From contig OY781436.1 in assembly GCA_963676875.1 (NCBI GenBank), positions 2,728,001 to 2,792,000 on the forward strand: a stretch of DNA of 64,000 nt, read 5' to 3'. Positions 7,572 to 16,662 of this stretch are shown here, one piece after another; the stretch's first letter is position 1, and each line of letters begins with the position of its first letter. The notes below the pieces were generated by a model. That model was not told where the DNA came from. It did no database searches and worked only from the letters and a program-made list of their open reading frames with translations. A program made the translations under genes and the position numbers. Origin of the DNA: UBA6244 sp963676875 (GTDB taxonomy: Bacteria; Bacteroidota; Bacteroidia; Bacteroidales; F082).

Positions 7572-8930
7572 ATGAAACCGACAACAAAAACCATTATTCA
7601 TGGAGCCTCCATCGTGAACGAAGGCACTTCCTTTGTGGGGTGGGTGGCCATCGAAAACGGGCTGATAACTTCCGTAAATGAAGGTCAATACACGAATCGC
7701 TTCGATCTGGATGGTTGCGAGGTAGTAGATGCCCATGGACTTGTTTTGTTGCCGGGAATAATCGACGATCAGGTGCATTTTCGCGATCCGGGTCTTACCT
7801 ACAAAGGCGACATTGCTTCCGAAAGCCGCGCTGCCGTTGCCGGAGGTGTAACCAGTTTTATGGACATGCCCAATACCATCCCCAACTGCCTGACGCAGGA
7901 GCTTTTGGAGGAAAAATACCAACATGCGGCGGAGGTTTCGTTGGCCAATTACAGCTTTTATATGGGTGCTTCCAACGACAACCTGGAGGAAGTTATCAAA
8001 ACAGATCCAGCCAAGGTATGTGGCATTAAGGTGTTTATGGGGTCGTCCACGGGTAATATGCTGGTGGATAATGAAGAAACGCTGCAAGGAATTTTCAAAC
8101 ACGCGCCTACATTGGTTGCCGTGCATTGCGAGGATGAGGCCACTATTCTGAGCAATCAGGCAGCCTACAGTAAAAAATATGATGAAGACGCGCCCACACG
8201 TATTCACCCCGAAATCAGATCAGCCGAAGCATGTTATTTGTCTTCCGCGAAAGCGGTAAGGCTGGCCAAAGAAAATGGTACGCGGCTGCATGTGTTGCAC
8301 CTGACAACTGCCCGCGAAATGGCCTTGTTCGACAATACCCTTCCTTTGAAGGAGAAAAAAATTACCGCCGAGGTTTGTGTGCATCACCTTTGGTTTTCTG
8401 ACGAGGATTACGATCGCAAGGGTAATTTTATCAAATGGAATCCGGCCATAAAAACTCGGGACGATCAGGCAGCATTGCGCCAGGCGGTAAGCGACAACAA
8501 AATTGATGTGATTGCCACCGACCATGCCCCGCATACCCTTGACGAAAAGCAACGCCCGTATTTTAAAGCACCTTCCGGAGGTCCCATGGTGCAACATTCG
8601 TTGGTGGCCATGCTTGAGTTGGCGAACCAAAAGGTGTTCCCCATCGAAAAGGTGGTGGAAATGATGTGTCATCATCCTGCGGAGTTGTTCCGTGTGGAAA
8701 ATCGCGGTTACATTCGTCCTGGATACGCTGCCGACCTGGTTTTGGTTGATTTGAACGCCCCCTGGACGGTGGAAAAGAACAACATACTTTACAAATGTGG
8801 CTGGTCGCCACTGGAAGGGGAACAACTCAAATCGAAGGTTGTTTCTACCTACGTGAACGGACAACGTGCTTATCATCAGGGGGTTGTTGATGAAAGTGTG
8901 AGAGGCCTGCGTTTAACATTCAATAGATAA
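7572..8930 (+). CDS. pyrC: Dihydroorotase
   Basis: Catalyses reversible cyclisation of N-carbamoyl-aspartate to dihydroorotate in pyrimidine synthesis. The amidohydrolase metal site is recognisable: DDQVHFRDPG holds the HxH-type motif, the carboxylated Lys is expected near GIKVFMGSS, and later ligands lie in AVHCEDE, LHVLHLTTA and ATDHAPHTLDEK. At 452 residues it is a class I (DHOase/allantoinase-type) enzyme. It follows the glycosyltransferase with a 2-base gap and is followed 14 bases later by a MORN-repeat lipoprotein in the same direction. I call dihydroorotase rather than allantoinase or hydantoinase from the overall match to Bacteroidota PyrC. Confidence 0.88.
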   Translation: MKPTTKTIIHGASIVNEGTSFVGWVAIENGLITSVNEGQYTNRFDLDGCEVVDAHGLVLLPGIIDDQVHFRDPGLTYKGDIASESRAAVAGGVTSFMDMPNTIPNCLTQELLEEKYQHAAEVSLANYSFYMGASNDNLEEVIKTDPAKVCGIKVFMGSSTGNMLVDNEETLQGIFKHAPTLVAVHCEDEATILSNQAAYSKKYDEDAPTRIHPEIRSAEACYLSSAKAVRLAKENGTRLHVLHLTTAREMALFDNTLPLKEKKITAEVCVHHLWFSDEDYDRKGNFIKWNPAIKTRDDQAALRQAVSDNKIDVIATDHAPHTLDEKQRPYFKAPSGGPMVQHSLVAMLELANQKVFPIEKVVEMMCHHPAELFRVENRGYIRPGYAADLVLVDLNAPWTVEKNNILYKCGWSPLEGEQLKSKVVSTYVNGQRAYHQGVVDESVRGLRLTFNR

Positions 8931-8944
8931 AGTGGAATATTGGC

Positions 8945-9388
8945 ATGAAAAAGCAAATTTTAGGACTTCTTTTCATTTTCCTGTTGGCTTCGGCTTGTAA
9001 TCAGGTTGCCGAACCCAAAGAGGGAATTCAGGTGATTGAATCTTTTCCGGAAGGAATGGTGAAAGTAGATCAATTGTATGAAGTTAGGGACGGCGAAAAA
9101 GTACCTTATTATCAGCGGGAATACTACGAAGATGGTACTTTGCTCAAGGAAGGACCTCTGAAAAACGGAAAAACCGACGGTCTTTGGAAATCCTATCGCA
9201 AAGATGGCATACTTTGGAGTGAGGGTGAATTTACCGAAGGTATCCGCAATGGCATTTCCAACACCTATCATCCCAATGGCAACAAGTATTACGAAGGTTT
9301 TTTTACCAACAATGTAAAGGACAGCATCTGGCGTTTTTGGCGCGAAGATGGTTCCTTTATCAAGGAAATGGATTTTAGGAAGAAATAG
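8945..9388 (+). CDS. MORN_2-repeat lipoprotein (YwqK-like), 147 aa
   Basis: Residues 1-18 form a lipoprotein signal (LLASAC, Cys18). The mature part has three or four tandem repeats with the pattern G-x-L-x-x-E-G-x-x-x-N-G-x-x-x-G-x-W-x-x-Y, for example EGPLKNGKTDGLWKSY and EGEFTEGIRNGISNTY. These are MORN_2 repeats, which in databases are often labelled YwqK-family antitoxin although Bacteroidota members are usually surface lipoproteins of unknown role. No toxin gene is adjacent. It lies 14 bases after pyrC and may share its transcript, and it converges on the nuclease-like gene ending at 9402. Confidence 0.8.
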   Translation: MKKQILGLLFIFLLASACNQVAEPKEGIQVIESFPEGMVKVDQLYEVRDGEKVPYYQREYYEDGTLLKEGPLKNGKTDGLWKSYRKDGILWSEGEFTEGIRNGISNTYHPNGNKYYEGFFTNNVKDSIWRFWREDGSFIKEMDFRKK

Positions 9389-9401
9389 CCCTCCAACCCA
9401 A

Positions 9402-10436
9402 TTATTCCGCTTGCATTTGGATAAACACCGGCAAGTGATCGCTGAAACCACCAAAATATTTCTTGCCCGATGCAGTTCTGTTGGGACGTGGTTCGCCGTT
9501 TTTTGGTTTGTAAAGCAGGTAGTCGTGTTTGATCACCGTTTGCTTTTCGGACGACACTTTGATGCCTCCGTCTCCGGTGAGCATGGCCGACGAAACAATG
9601 ATTTGATCGAACATATCCCATGATTTGTAGTACAGCGATCCGGCACCTTCTTTATACAAGGTCAACGAAAGGTTGAACAAGGCACTTTTTTCAGGAGAAG
9701 CTGTTACTTCTTTGGCTTGGAGGTATTCCATTACCGAAGCATCGGTAGGATTGTCGTTCAGGTCGCCGGCAATCAGGATGTTGGCATTTGGATTAACCTG
9801 CATGATGGAGTCGGTGATGGATTTAATCAAACCGGCAATGTAGTTACGTGAGGGTGCGGTGGCTTCCTGTCCTCCCCAGCGACTAACCCAATGGTTAACA
9901 AATACATGCAAGGTGTCGTTGTGAGCGGTAAGTCCTTTTGCATAGAGGATGTCGCGGGTTTTGTCGTCTGGATTTTTGGGAATGGTAACCCGAACAAAAC
10001 GTTTGTAAAGGGGTTTAAAATCGGATGCCTGATATAAAAGCGCCACATCGATGCCGCGCTCGTCGGGACTGTCTTTGTGAATGATTTGATAGTGTGCATT
10101 TTTTAATGCAGGTTGATCAATCAGGTCTTGCACCACGGTTTTGTTTTCCACTTCGCACAGACCAAACAGGCTCGGGTATCCCGATGGGTCGATGTCGGCC
10201 ATTGCCTTGCTCATTTGGTCGAGTTTGTGTTGATAGCGTTGGGAGTTCCAGGGGTTTTCGGCATCGGGCAAAAAGCTCTCATCGTTAGTGTTGGGATCGT
10301 TGATGGTGTCGAACAGGTTTTCGAGGTTATAAAATGCAAAACTTAGTTTGGCGGGAGGGGTTTTCTGACTTTGACAGCCTGCAAAGGTGAGAAGGCCGAT
10401 GGTCCAAATCAACAAAAAGAAGTTTTTTAAGTTCAT
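9402..10436 (-). CDS. Endonuclease/exonuclease/phosphatase-family lipoprotein, 344 aa
   Basis: A lipoprotein signal (LLTFAGC, Cys20) precedes a DNase I-like EEP domain. The metal-dependent phosphodiesterase motifs are in order: FYNLENLFD, GLCEVENKTV (catalytic Glu), HVFVNHWVSRWGG, IAGDLNDNPTD and a C-terminal GGFSDHLPVFI (SDH catalytic His). All key residues are present. Outside the cytoplasm such proteins may degrade DNA or hydrolyse phosphodiesters; the substrate is unknown. Transcribed leftward, separate from the S4-Der gene pair by 38 bases. Confidence 0.87.
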   Translation of the reverse strand: MNLKNFFLLIWTIGLLTFAGCQSQKTPPAKLSFAFYNLENLFDTINDPNTNDESFLPDAENPWNSQRYQHKLDQMSKAMADIDPSGYPSLFGLCEVENKTVVQDLIDQPALKNAHYQIIHKDSPDERGIDVALLYQASDFKPLYKRFVRVTIPKNPDDKTRDILYAKGLTAHNDTLHVFVNHWVSRWGGQEATAPSRNYIAGLIKSITDSIMQVNPNANILIAGDLNDNPTDASVMEYLQAKEVTASPEKSALFNLSLTLYKEGAGSLYYKSWDMFDQIIVSSAMLTGDGGIKVSSEKQTVIKHDYLLYKPKNGEPRPNRTASGKKYFGGFSDHLPVFIQMQAE

Positions 10437-10474
10437 TTTAAAGGATATTTAAATTTTCAGATTCGGTTTATTCG

Positions 10475-10858
10475 TTAATAATCATCTCCTGATTTGATGC
10501 GGCTGATGTCTCTGCGGTCTTTTTTGGTTGGCCGTCCGGTGCCGCGGTCGCGTTGTTCGGTTTTCATCTGGCGCATAAATTCCAGCCGTTCATATTCTTC
10601 GGGAGGGGTGAGGTCTTTTACCAATTCGTTCACCAGCTTGGCGGCCACCCTGTTTTTGGCGGGTTGGATCACCTCCAGTGTTTTTTTGATGCCGGTAAGT
10701 TGCACCTCTATTATTTCACCTGCCTTTATTTCCCGTGAAGGTTTGGCATTTTCACCGTTAATTTTAATTTTTCCGCCACGGCAGGCATCGCTTGCCAGCG
10801 AACGGGTTTTAAAAATTCGCACTGCCCAAAGCCATTTGTCGAGACGTACGGTGTCCAT
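10475..10858 (-). CDS. S4-domain RNA-binding protein, Hsp15-like
   Basis: The first 65 residues are an S4 RNA-binding fold (VRLDKWLWAVRIFKTRSLASDACRGGKIKINGE), followed by a basic tail rich in Lys/Arg. This matches the ribosome-associated heat shock protein Hsp15 family, which in E. coli recycles 50S subunits carrying a stalled nascent chain. At 127 residues it is the normal length. It starts 5 bases after the der stop, so it is probably in the der transcript. Confidence 0.85.
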   Translation of the reverse strand: MDTVRLDKWLWAVRIFKTRSLASDACRGGKIKINGENAKPSREIKAGEIIEVQLTGIKKTLEVIQPAKNRVAAKLVNELVKDLTPPEEYERLEFMRQMKTEQRDRGTGRPTKKDRRDISRIKSGDDY

Positions 10859-10863
10859 GTCGG

Positions 10864-12174
10864 TTATTTTTTACGGAAGTATAGTTGGATGGGAACGCCC
10901 GTAAAATTGTAGTGCAGGCGCAGTTGGTTTTCCAAAAAACGGCGATAACTGTCCTTTACATCTTCGGGCAGGTTGCAGAAAAACACAAACTGAGGCGTGG
11001 ATGTTTTCAGTTGCATGATGTATTTTATCTTGATATAGCGTCCGCGGCTTCCCATGGGCGGAGGTGTGTTTTCGATGATGGGCAGCAGCAGTTCGTTGAG
11101 TTTGGAAGTGGGAATTTTCTGGTCACGGCGGTCGTACACTTCTTTGGCCAGTTCGAGCACCTTAAATATGCGCTGTTTTTGGGTTACCGAAGTAAAAACG
11201 ATGGGCACATCTGAAAAGGGTGCAATTTTGCTTCTGATTTCCTGTTCAAAGGTTTTGTGGGTATTGGTTTCTTTTTCAACCAAATCCCATTTGTTGACCA
11301 CCAGCACAATTCCTTTTTTGTTTTTTTCGGCCAGGTGGAAGATGTTGATGTCTTGTTTTTCGATACCGTTTTCGGCATCAATCATCACTACGCACACGTC
11401 AGAGTTTTCGATGGCTTTGATGGAACGAAGGGTGGAATAGAATTCGATATTTTCGAAAACCTTGCCTTTTTTTCTCAATCCGGCGGTGTCCACCAGCATC
11501 AGGTCGTGGCCAAAAGCCTTGTAACGGGTGTAGATGGAGTCGCGGGTAGTGCCGGCAATGGGGGTTACAATGTTGCGGTTATCGCCAAGTAAGGTGTTGA
11601 TAATGGATGATTTACCCACATTTGGTCGGCCTACGAATGCGATGCGTGGCAGGTCGGTTTCCTCCTGATCGTCAGGTAGGTTTTTAAACATTTTTACGGC
11701 CGCATCCAGCAAGTCGCCGGTACCGGTGCCATTTTGTGCGGATATGGTATAAACTTCTCCCAGACCCAGAGCGTAAAATTCGCCGGCATTGTTGTACTGG
11801 CCGGGTTCGTCGGTTTTGTTGGCTACCAGCAGTACCTCTTTTTTTGATTTACGTAGCAGGTTAGCCACATCCTCGTCCAAAGGGTTGAGTCCTTCGCGTC
11901 CGTCCACCATAAAGGCAATCACTTCGGCTTCTTCGATGGCAAAAATCACCTGTTTCCTGATTTCTTCCTCAAAGGTATCGTCGGAGCCGTGCACGTAGCC
12001 ACCGGTGTCGATCACCGAAAATTCATAACCATTCCAATCGCTTTTTCCATAGATGCGATCGCGGGTAACGCCACTTTCCGACTCAACGATGGCCTCCCTG
12101 CTTTGAATTAACCGATTGAAAAGGGTCGATTTCCCCACGTTGGGCCTGCCTACTATCGCCAGAATATTACTCAT
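10864..12174 (-). CDS. der: Ribosome biogenesis GTPase Der (EngA)
   Basis: An essential double GTPase for 50S maturation. Two G domains are in tandem: the first with GRPNVGKSTLFN (residues 8-19) and the NKxD motif in ANKTDEPG, the second with GRPNVGKSSIIN and VNKWDLVEK. A C-terminal KH-like domain follows (IKYIMQLKTSTPQFVFFCN). The length of 436 residues is normal. A -7 box on the minus strand (TACTTTTG, 12211-12218) lies 37 bases upstream, between era and der, so der and the S4 gene probably form their own transcript in addition to any read-through from era. Confidence 0.96.
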   Translation of the reverse strand: MSNILAIVGRPNVGKSTLFNRLIQSREAIVESESGVTRDRIYGKSDWNGYEFSVIDTGGYVHGSDDTFEEEIRKQVIFAIEEAEVIAFMVDGREGLNPLDEDVANLLRKSKKEVLLVANKTDEPGQYNNAGEFYALGLGEVYTISAQNGTGTGDLLDAAVKMFKNLPDDQEETDLPRIAFVGRPNVGKSSIINTLLGDNRNIVTPIAGTTRDSIYTRYKAFGHDLMLVDTAGLRKKGKVFENIEFYSTLRSIKAIENSDVCVVMIDAENGIEKQDINIFHLAEKNKKGIVLVVNKWDLVEKETNTHKTFEQEIRSKIAPFSDVPIVFTSVTQKQRIFKVLELAKEVYDRRDQKIPTSKLNELLLPIIENTPPPMGSRGRYIKIKYIMQLKTSTPQFVFFCNLPEDVKDSYRRFLENQLRLHYNFTGVPIQLYFRKK

Positions 12175-12223
12175 GATGGTGTGTGGTTAGATGCAATTTG
12201 AAATAAAATGCAAAAGTACGAAA

Positions 12224-13105
12224 TTAGTGGTCGTAGCCGAAGCGTGCCAGGGCATTATCATCATCGCGCCAATCTTTGTTTACTTTTACCGACAGTTCGA
12301 GAAACACTTTTTTGCCCACGAACTCCTCGATGTCGAGGCGCGCCATGGTACCCGTTTTCTTGATGGCTTGCCCCTGATGGCCAATGATAATGGCTTTCTG
12401 GGTATCACGATTAACGAAAATGGTGGCCGAAATTCGCACAAGACGTTCTTCTTCTTTGTATTCGTCGATGCTGATTTCGGTGGAATAGGGTATCTCTTTT
12501 TGGTAATTCAGGAGTATTTTTTCACGAATTATTTCTGAGACGAAGAACCTTTCCGACCGATCGGTTAATTCATCCTTATCATAATAAGGTGCATGAACCG
12601 GCAATTTTTCCTGAATTACATCCAATAATTTTTCCAGATTGAAATTGTTTAATGCTGAGATGGGAACGATTTCCGCCTGGGGCAACACCTCGTGCCACCC
12701 TTCCATTTGAGCCACCACTGTGGGTTGGTCCGACAAGTCGATTTTATTCACCACCACGACGATGGGAACAGTCATAACTTTCAGTTTTTCAATTACATCC
12801 ACTTGCTCAAAAGGCATGTTGGGTTCGGTCATGAGAAGAATAACATCCGCATCTTTGAGGGCCGTTTGGATGTATTGGTTCATGTATTCGTGCATTTTGT
12901 AGGCCGGATCGCGCACAATGCCGGGAGTATCGCTATACACAATCTGAAAATTTTCCCCGTTGACGATCCCCAAAATGCGGTGACGGGTGGTTTGGGCCTT
13001 GGAAGTGATGATCGAAATTTTTTCGCCCACCAGTGCATTCATTAATGTTGACTTGCCAACGTTCGGGAAACCAATGATGTTGACGAATCCGGCTTTATGC
13101 TCCAT
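12224..13105 (-). CDS. era: GTPase Era
   Basis: A GTPase that binds 16S rRNA near its 3' end during 30S maturation. Motifs: G1 GFPNVGKSTLMN, G3 SDTPGIV, G4 VNKIDLS, and a C-terminal KH domain with IIGHQGQAIKKTG. The start at 13105 (MEHKAGFVNIIGFPN) is chosen because it gives the standard length (293 residues). The longer ORF start at 13165 lies inside the promoter region of the divergent tRNA and adds an atypical N-terminus. It is followed by der, a common Bacteroidota order. Confidence 0.94.
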   Translation of the reverse strand: MEHKAGFVNIIGFPNVGKSTLMNALVGEKISIITSKAQTTRHRILGIVNGENFQIVYSDTPGIVRDPAYKMHEYMNQYIQTALKDADVILLMTEPNMPFEQVDVIEKLKVMTVPIVVVVNKIDLSDQPTVVAQMEGWHEVLPQAEIVPISALNNFNLEKLLDVIQEKLPVHAPYYDKDELTDRSERFFVSEIIREKILLNYQKEIPYSTEISIDEYKEEERLVRISATIFVNRDTQKAIIIGHQGQAIKKTGTMARLDIEEFVGKKVFLELSVKVNKDWRDDDNALARFGYDH

Positions 13106-13124
13106 AAATATATTTAAAGAAAAG

Positions 13125-13156
13125 TTTGCACGGCAAAGAAACAAAATATATCTTTG
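13125..13156 (+). promoter_or_regulatory. Promoter of the initiator tRNA gene
   Basis: TTTG (13125-13128), a 20-base spacer and TATCTTTG (13149-13156) form a complete consensus Bacteroidota promoter. The tRNA starts 23 bases after the -7 box. This is the clearest promoter in the window. Confidence 0.75.
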
Positions 13157-13178
13157 CACCCGCAAACATCAACTATAT

Positions 13179-13250
<72 letters not shown>

Positions 13251-13259
13251 CAAAGAAAA

Positions 13260-13286
13260 GATCGTCAATATGACGGTCTTTTTTTG
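13260..13286 (+). terminator. Rho-independent terminator of the tRNA
   Basis: The stem GATCGTCA/TGACGGTC (8 pairs, one G-T) with a 3-base loop is followed by a run of about nine T, starting ten bases after the tRNA. Confidence 0.85.
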
Positions 13287-13439
13287 TTTAGGCATAGAAT
13301 TAAGGTTAATCTTTGAGTTCATGCATCCGTTTCACTCATTGATTTGTCATTATTTTATGTTGTTATTTAACCTTTGTTGTTACATTTGTTTTAATTCCGA
13401 TCACAAATGATGGAATGAATACATTAAAAATCCTATTTC

Positions 13440-15917
13440 ATGAAAAAAGTTATTAATCCTATTCTGCTGTTTCTTTTGTTTTTCGGACTGGTAATCAACA
13501 TGAGTGCCCAGCTTCCGGATAATTTCCCTGAGTACTCCATCGTCAACAACGGCAACGCAGACAATGGTTTTACTTTTTTAACGGTTTCCACCGACGTGGA
13601 AGGTGTTGGTTATTATGTATTTATATTGGATACCGCCGGTGAAGTGTATAAATACCGCGAACTAACCGGCGATTATGCCTACGATTTGAAAATGCAGCCC
13701 AATGGACAATTAACCTATGCGCAGTTTACTTCACACCATAATTATACCGGGGGTGGTAATTGTATTCACATGGTAATGGATCAGGAAATGAATCTCATGG
13801 ACAGCGTGGCCTTGAAAAACGGATATGTGGCCGAAGCGCATGATTTTCAAATGCTTCCCAATGGTCACATCCTGATGTTCGGCTATTACTTAACCCAAAT
13901 GGATTTGAGTGAATTGGTGGATGGCGGTTATCCTGATGCCATGGTGTCGGGAGGTATTATTCAGGAGCTGGATGCCGAGGGTGAGGTGATCTTTCAATGG
14001 CGCTCTTGGGATCATTACAATCCTGAAACTTTTAATTGGGGCGCCAGGGCCAACCTACAAACAGTGTCTGAATTTCATTTGAACAATATCAATTTGGATG
14101 TTGATGGCAATATCCTCTTCGGCACACCTACATGGACCAAAAAACTCAGTCGCCAAACCGGTGAAATTATGTGGCATTTGGGTGGTGACGAAAATGAGTT
14201 TTCATTTATTGGGGTCGATAGCACGGATGGTGTTGGCATGGTGGCCGGACATATGTTTTATCGCTTGGCCAACGGACATGTTTTGGTTTACGATAATTCG
14301 CCAAGAGGCGGAGCCGATGCCAATTCCAAAACCAATGAATTTATTTTGGATGAGGTGAACAAAACAGCAGAATTGGTATGGACATACGCCTATCCAACTC
14401 AGATAAAAGGCTGGCATCGTGGCAATTCATTCCGGCTGCCCAACGGAAATACCCTCATAGGATGGGGTGGTGCCAACGGAGCACAGATACCTACCTGTAC
14501 AGAAGTCGATCCTGAAGGCAACATTGCCTACGAAGTATATTTCGACAATCCGGATGTGGAAAGCTACCGGGCCTTTAAATTTCCCATGGGCGACGGACTG
14601 ATTGCCGAACAAACGGAAATTGATCTGGCACAGGGAAACACCTATGCTTTTCTTCAGGGCGACACCCTGGATACAGGTGTTAAAGTGAAAGTGAATGTGT
14701 TGGGAGGAATCGGTTATAATGAGTTTACAGTGGCCACTTACAGCAAAGCACCGATTAAACCAACCTTTGCAGGGAAAGACCCCATGTTGTTGCCACAGCG
14801 TCTGTCCATGTATCCCGATTGGATGTCCCTTGAAGGTACAGCTTATTTTGATGTGGATATTCTGGGAATAAATCAGCCCGAGCAAATCACGGTGTATTCC
14901 CGTCAATTCGATACGCAAGGACAGTTTGAGCCGTTGCCCACTACCTATAATTTCGTAACAGGACAATTGATCGCCGATTTTGTCATCTCCGATTCCGACA
15001 AGTTTGAATTCGTGTTTGGATATCCTGACCTTGCAGTAACAGCATACCAGCCCTGGCTAGAAACCCCTATGAACGGTGCACGCCTGAACGAAAACGAAGA
15101 GATTAAGCTGGAATGGGCACCCAACGGTTTCTTTAAATATTTCACCCTTCAGGTGGCCACCGATGAAAATTTTAGTGATATCGTTATCGAAGAAACAAAT
15201 TACAGCCCTACGTTTTACAATTTTATGGGCGAACCCCAAACTCAATATTTCTGGCGGGTAAAAACCTTTTCGGAGGCTGAAGACCAGATACTTGAAAGCC
15301 CGTGGTCGGAAACCGGATATTTTGGTACCGAAGGCGGTTATATTGAAGTGCTTACCCCCGTTGGTGGTGAAAAATGGATGTATGGATTGGATTATTTCAT
15401 TCGTTGGGAGGACAATATTTCGGATAAGGTAATTATTGAGCTTTATCGTGAAGATAACTACCTCGCCACACTGGATACGGTGGAAAGCGATGGTGCCTAT
15501 CTTTGGTCCATACCCACTTCCACCGAAATCGGTTGTAAATATAAAATTCTGGTGAAAGACCTTGCTTTTCAAACTTTGGTGGCAGAGAGCCCGGATTATT
15601 TTTCGGTAACTGATACCACCGGCAATGATGGATGTTCTGACTATATTGACGAAATTTCGGGAATTTCCAACTTGCGTGTTTATCCGGTTCCTGCTCATGG
15701 TCACTTATATATAGATTTTGCCTTGAGTATTCCTATGGAGATTAACATGGAAATTCTCTCCATACAAGGTGTAATAGTAAGGTCACTGGCCACTACAAAT
15801 GGTTCGATTGGCACAAACAGATCAATAATCCAACTAAATGAACTTCCTGCCGGAATCTATTTATTAAAAATTAATGCAGGCAAAGACATTCGTTATCAAA
15901 AGTTTGTGGTGGATTAA
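13440..15917 (+). CDS. Secreted arylsulfotransferase (ASST)-like protein with T9SS sorting domain, 825 aa
   Basis: Signal peptide (1-23, ending SAQ). Residues of about 30-420 form a repeated beta-propeller-like region with GHILMFG, GNILFG, GHVLVYD and NTLIGWG blades and AEAHDFQMLPNG, WHRGNSFRLPNG motifs, as in arylsulfate sulfotransferases (PF05935-type), which move sulfate between phenols without PAPS. Two further Ig/FN3-like modules follow (about 540-730). The last 85 residues, beginning SNLRVYPVPAHGHLYI and ending PAGIYLLKI...QKFVVD, are a type A T9SS sorting domain, so the protein is exported across the outer membrane and probably attached to the surface. Monocistronic, closed by a terminator. 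True sulfotransferase activity is uncertain; catalytic His residues should be checked by alignment. Confidence 0.8.
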   Translation: MKKVINPILLFLLFFGLVINMSAQLPDNFPEYSIVNNGNADNGFTFLTVSTDVEGVGYYVFILDTAGEVYKYRELTGDYAYDLKMQPNGQLTYAQFTSHHNYTGGGNCIHMVMDQEMNLMDSVALKNGYVAEAHDFQMLPNGHILMFGYYLTQMDLSELVDGGYPDAMVSGGIIQELDAEGEVIFQWRSWDHYNPETFNWGARANLQTVSEFHLNNINLDVDGNILFGTPTWTKKLSRQTGEIMWHLGGDENEFSFIGVDSTDGVGMVAGHMFYRLANGHVLVYDNSPRGGADANSKTNEFILDEVNKTAELVWTYAYPTQIKGWHRGNSFRLPNGNTLIGWGGANGAQIPTCTEVDPEGNIAYEVYFDNPDVESYRAFKFPMGDGLIAEQTEIDLAQGNTYAFLQGDTLDTGVKVKVNVLGGIGYNEFTVATYSKAPIKPTFAGKDPMLLPQRLSMYPDWMSLEGTAYFDVDILGINQPEQITVYSRQFDTQGQFEPLPTTYNFVTGQLIADFVISDSDKFEFVFGYPDLAVTAYQPWLETPMNGARLNENEEIKLEWAPNGFFKYFTLQVATDENFSDIVIEETNYSPTFYNFMGEPQTQYFWRVKTFSEAEDQILESPWSETGYFGTEGGYIEVLTPVGGEKWMYGLDYFIRWEDNISDKVIIELYREDNYLATLDTVESDGAYLWSIPTSTEIGCKYKILVKDLAFQTLVAESPDYFSVTDTTGNDGCSDYIDEISGISNLRVYPVPAHGHLYIDFALSIPMEINMEILSIQGVIVRSLATTNGSIGTNRSIIQLNELPAGIYLLKINAGKDIRYQKFVVD

Positions 15918-15939
15918 CAGAAAAGTTGAACAAAAAAAG

Positions 15940-15967
15940 GCTGGCAAAAACGTCAGCTTTTTTTTGT
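15940..15967 (+). terminator. Terminator after the ASST-like gene
   Basis: Stem GCTGGC/GTCAGC around AAAAAC, then about nine T, 23 bases after the stop codon. Confidence 0.85.
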
Positions 15968-15982
15968 GACCACCAATAAAAA

Positions 15983-16015
15983 AACCTCGCAACAGGTACG
16001 TCGCAAGGTTTTTTT
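15983..16015. terminator. Second, bidirectional terminator between convergent genes
   Basis: AACCTCGC and GCAAGGTT pair with one mismatch around a 12-base loop. An A-run before and a T-run after give U-tracts on both strands. It sits between the rightward ASST-like gene and the leftward small ORF ending at 16046. Confidence 0.7.
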
Positions 16016-16045
16016 GGCAGGCTTTTTTCGGATAAAATCCGATCT

Positions 16046-16228
16046 TTAAAGGAAAAAGGATCGCTCATTAATAACGGAGTAAAGGCGGTACTGTTTCTTG
16101 CCCATGGGCTCGAAAAAATACACTTTACTGTCTTTGGTGAAGATGGTAGCGCTCACATCTTTCACATTTTTTTCAATCAAACCATTGGTTTCAATCTGTT
16201 GGATAGAATAGTATTGATTTACTTTCAT
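16046..16228 (-). CDS. Small hypothetical protein, 60 aa
   Basis: A short ORF starting MKVNQYYSIQQIETNG with alternating polar/aromatic residues and no signal peptide or membrane segment. It is bounded downstream by the bidirectional terminator and is preceded 11 bases upstream by a zinc-ribbon ORF on the same strand, which supports a real two-gene unit. I do not recognise the family. The repeated aromatic-plus-charged pattern could form a small beta-sheet. Confidence 0.5.
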   Translation of the reverse strand: MKVNQYYSIQQIETNGLIEKNVKDVSATIFTKDSKVYFFEPMGKKQYRLYSVINERSFFL

Positions 16229-16239
16229 AGCAGGTCAAA

Positions 16240-16395
16240 TTATTTCATTTTTATTGTAACCCCATCTTTTTTGCAGACGGGACAATTTGAATTCTTAACA
16301 ATACTGATATAGCCACACCGATCGCATTTGTAGTACTTTTGGTACTGCACTTTGCTTTTTTTCTGACTTTTTTGTATATCTAACATCATTATCAT
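16240..16395 (-). CDS. Small zinc-ribbon (rubredoxin-like) protein, 51 aa
   Basis: Starting at MIMMLDIQKSQKK, a Lys-rich N-terminus leads to YKCDRCGYISIVKNSNCPVC, two CxxC knuckles 15 residues apart that would bind Zn or Fe. An ORF reaching 16545 is longer, but its upstream part has no protein-like character, so I chose the internal start. It sits 11 bases ahead of the 60-residue ORF. Function unknown. Confidence 0.5.
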   Translation of the reverse strand: MIMMLDIQKSQKKSKVQYQKYYKCDRCGYISIVKNSNCPVCKKDGVTIKMK

Positions 16396-16641
16396 TCCGG
16401 TGTTTGTCCCCCTATTGGCAATCTGCGTGCCAAAACAGGTTTCACTACAAAATATTATTTTTAAAACGCAATGAATGAGAAAGATAGGATAGGATATTTT
16501 CAAGAGCAAGACATTGGGCTCAAAGTTCATACTTGATTGATACACTTTTTTATCTCCAAATACGTAGGGTATTACGATATCGGAGAGTTAAATTGTATTG
16601 GGGGTAATTTGCCTAATGGGTTGCGGTATGCCCAATGTTAT

Positions 16642-16649
16642 TATTTTTG
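16642..16649 (+). promoter_or_regulatory. -7 box of deoC
   Basis: TATTTTTG matches TAnnTTTG, with TTG at 16621-16623 as -33 (18-base spacer). The predicted transcript starts near 16655, which excludes the far-upstream ORF start at 16537 and leaves a very short or absent leader before ATG 16657 or 16663. Confidence 0.6.
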
Positions 16650-16662
16650 TAAAAAAATGATC

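Noticed and set aside
9402..10436. Toxin-antitoxin pair of the YwqK-like MORN lipoprotein with the adjacent nuclease
   Set aside because: The genes are convergent on opposite strands, both products are exported lipoproteins, and MORN_2 repeats alone do not make an antitoxin.
16537..16662. Longer deoC start at 16537
   Set aside because: Lies upstream of a good promoter and adds 42 residues with no resemblance to DeoC.
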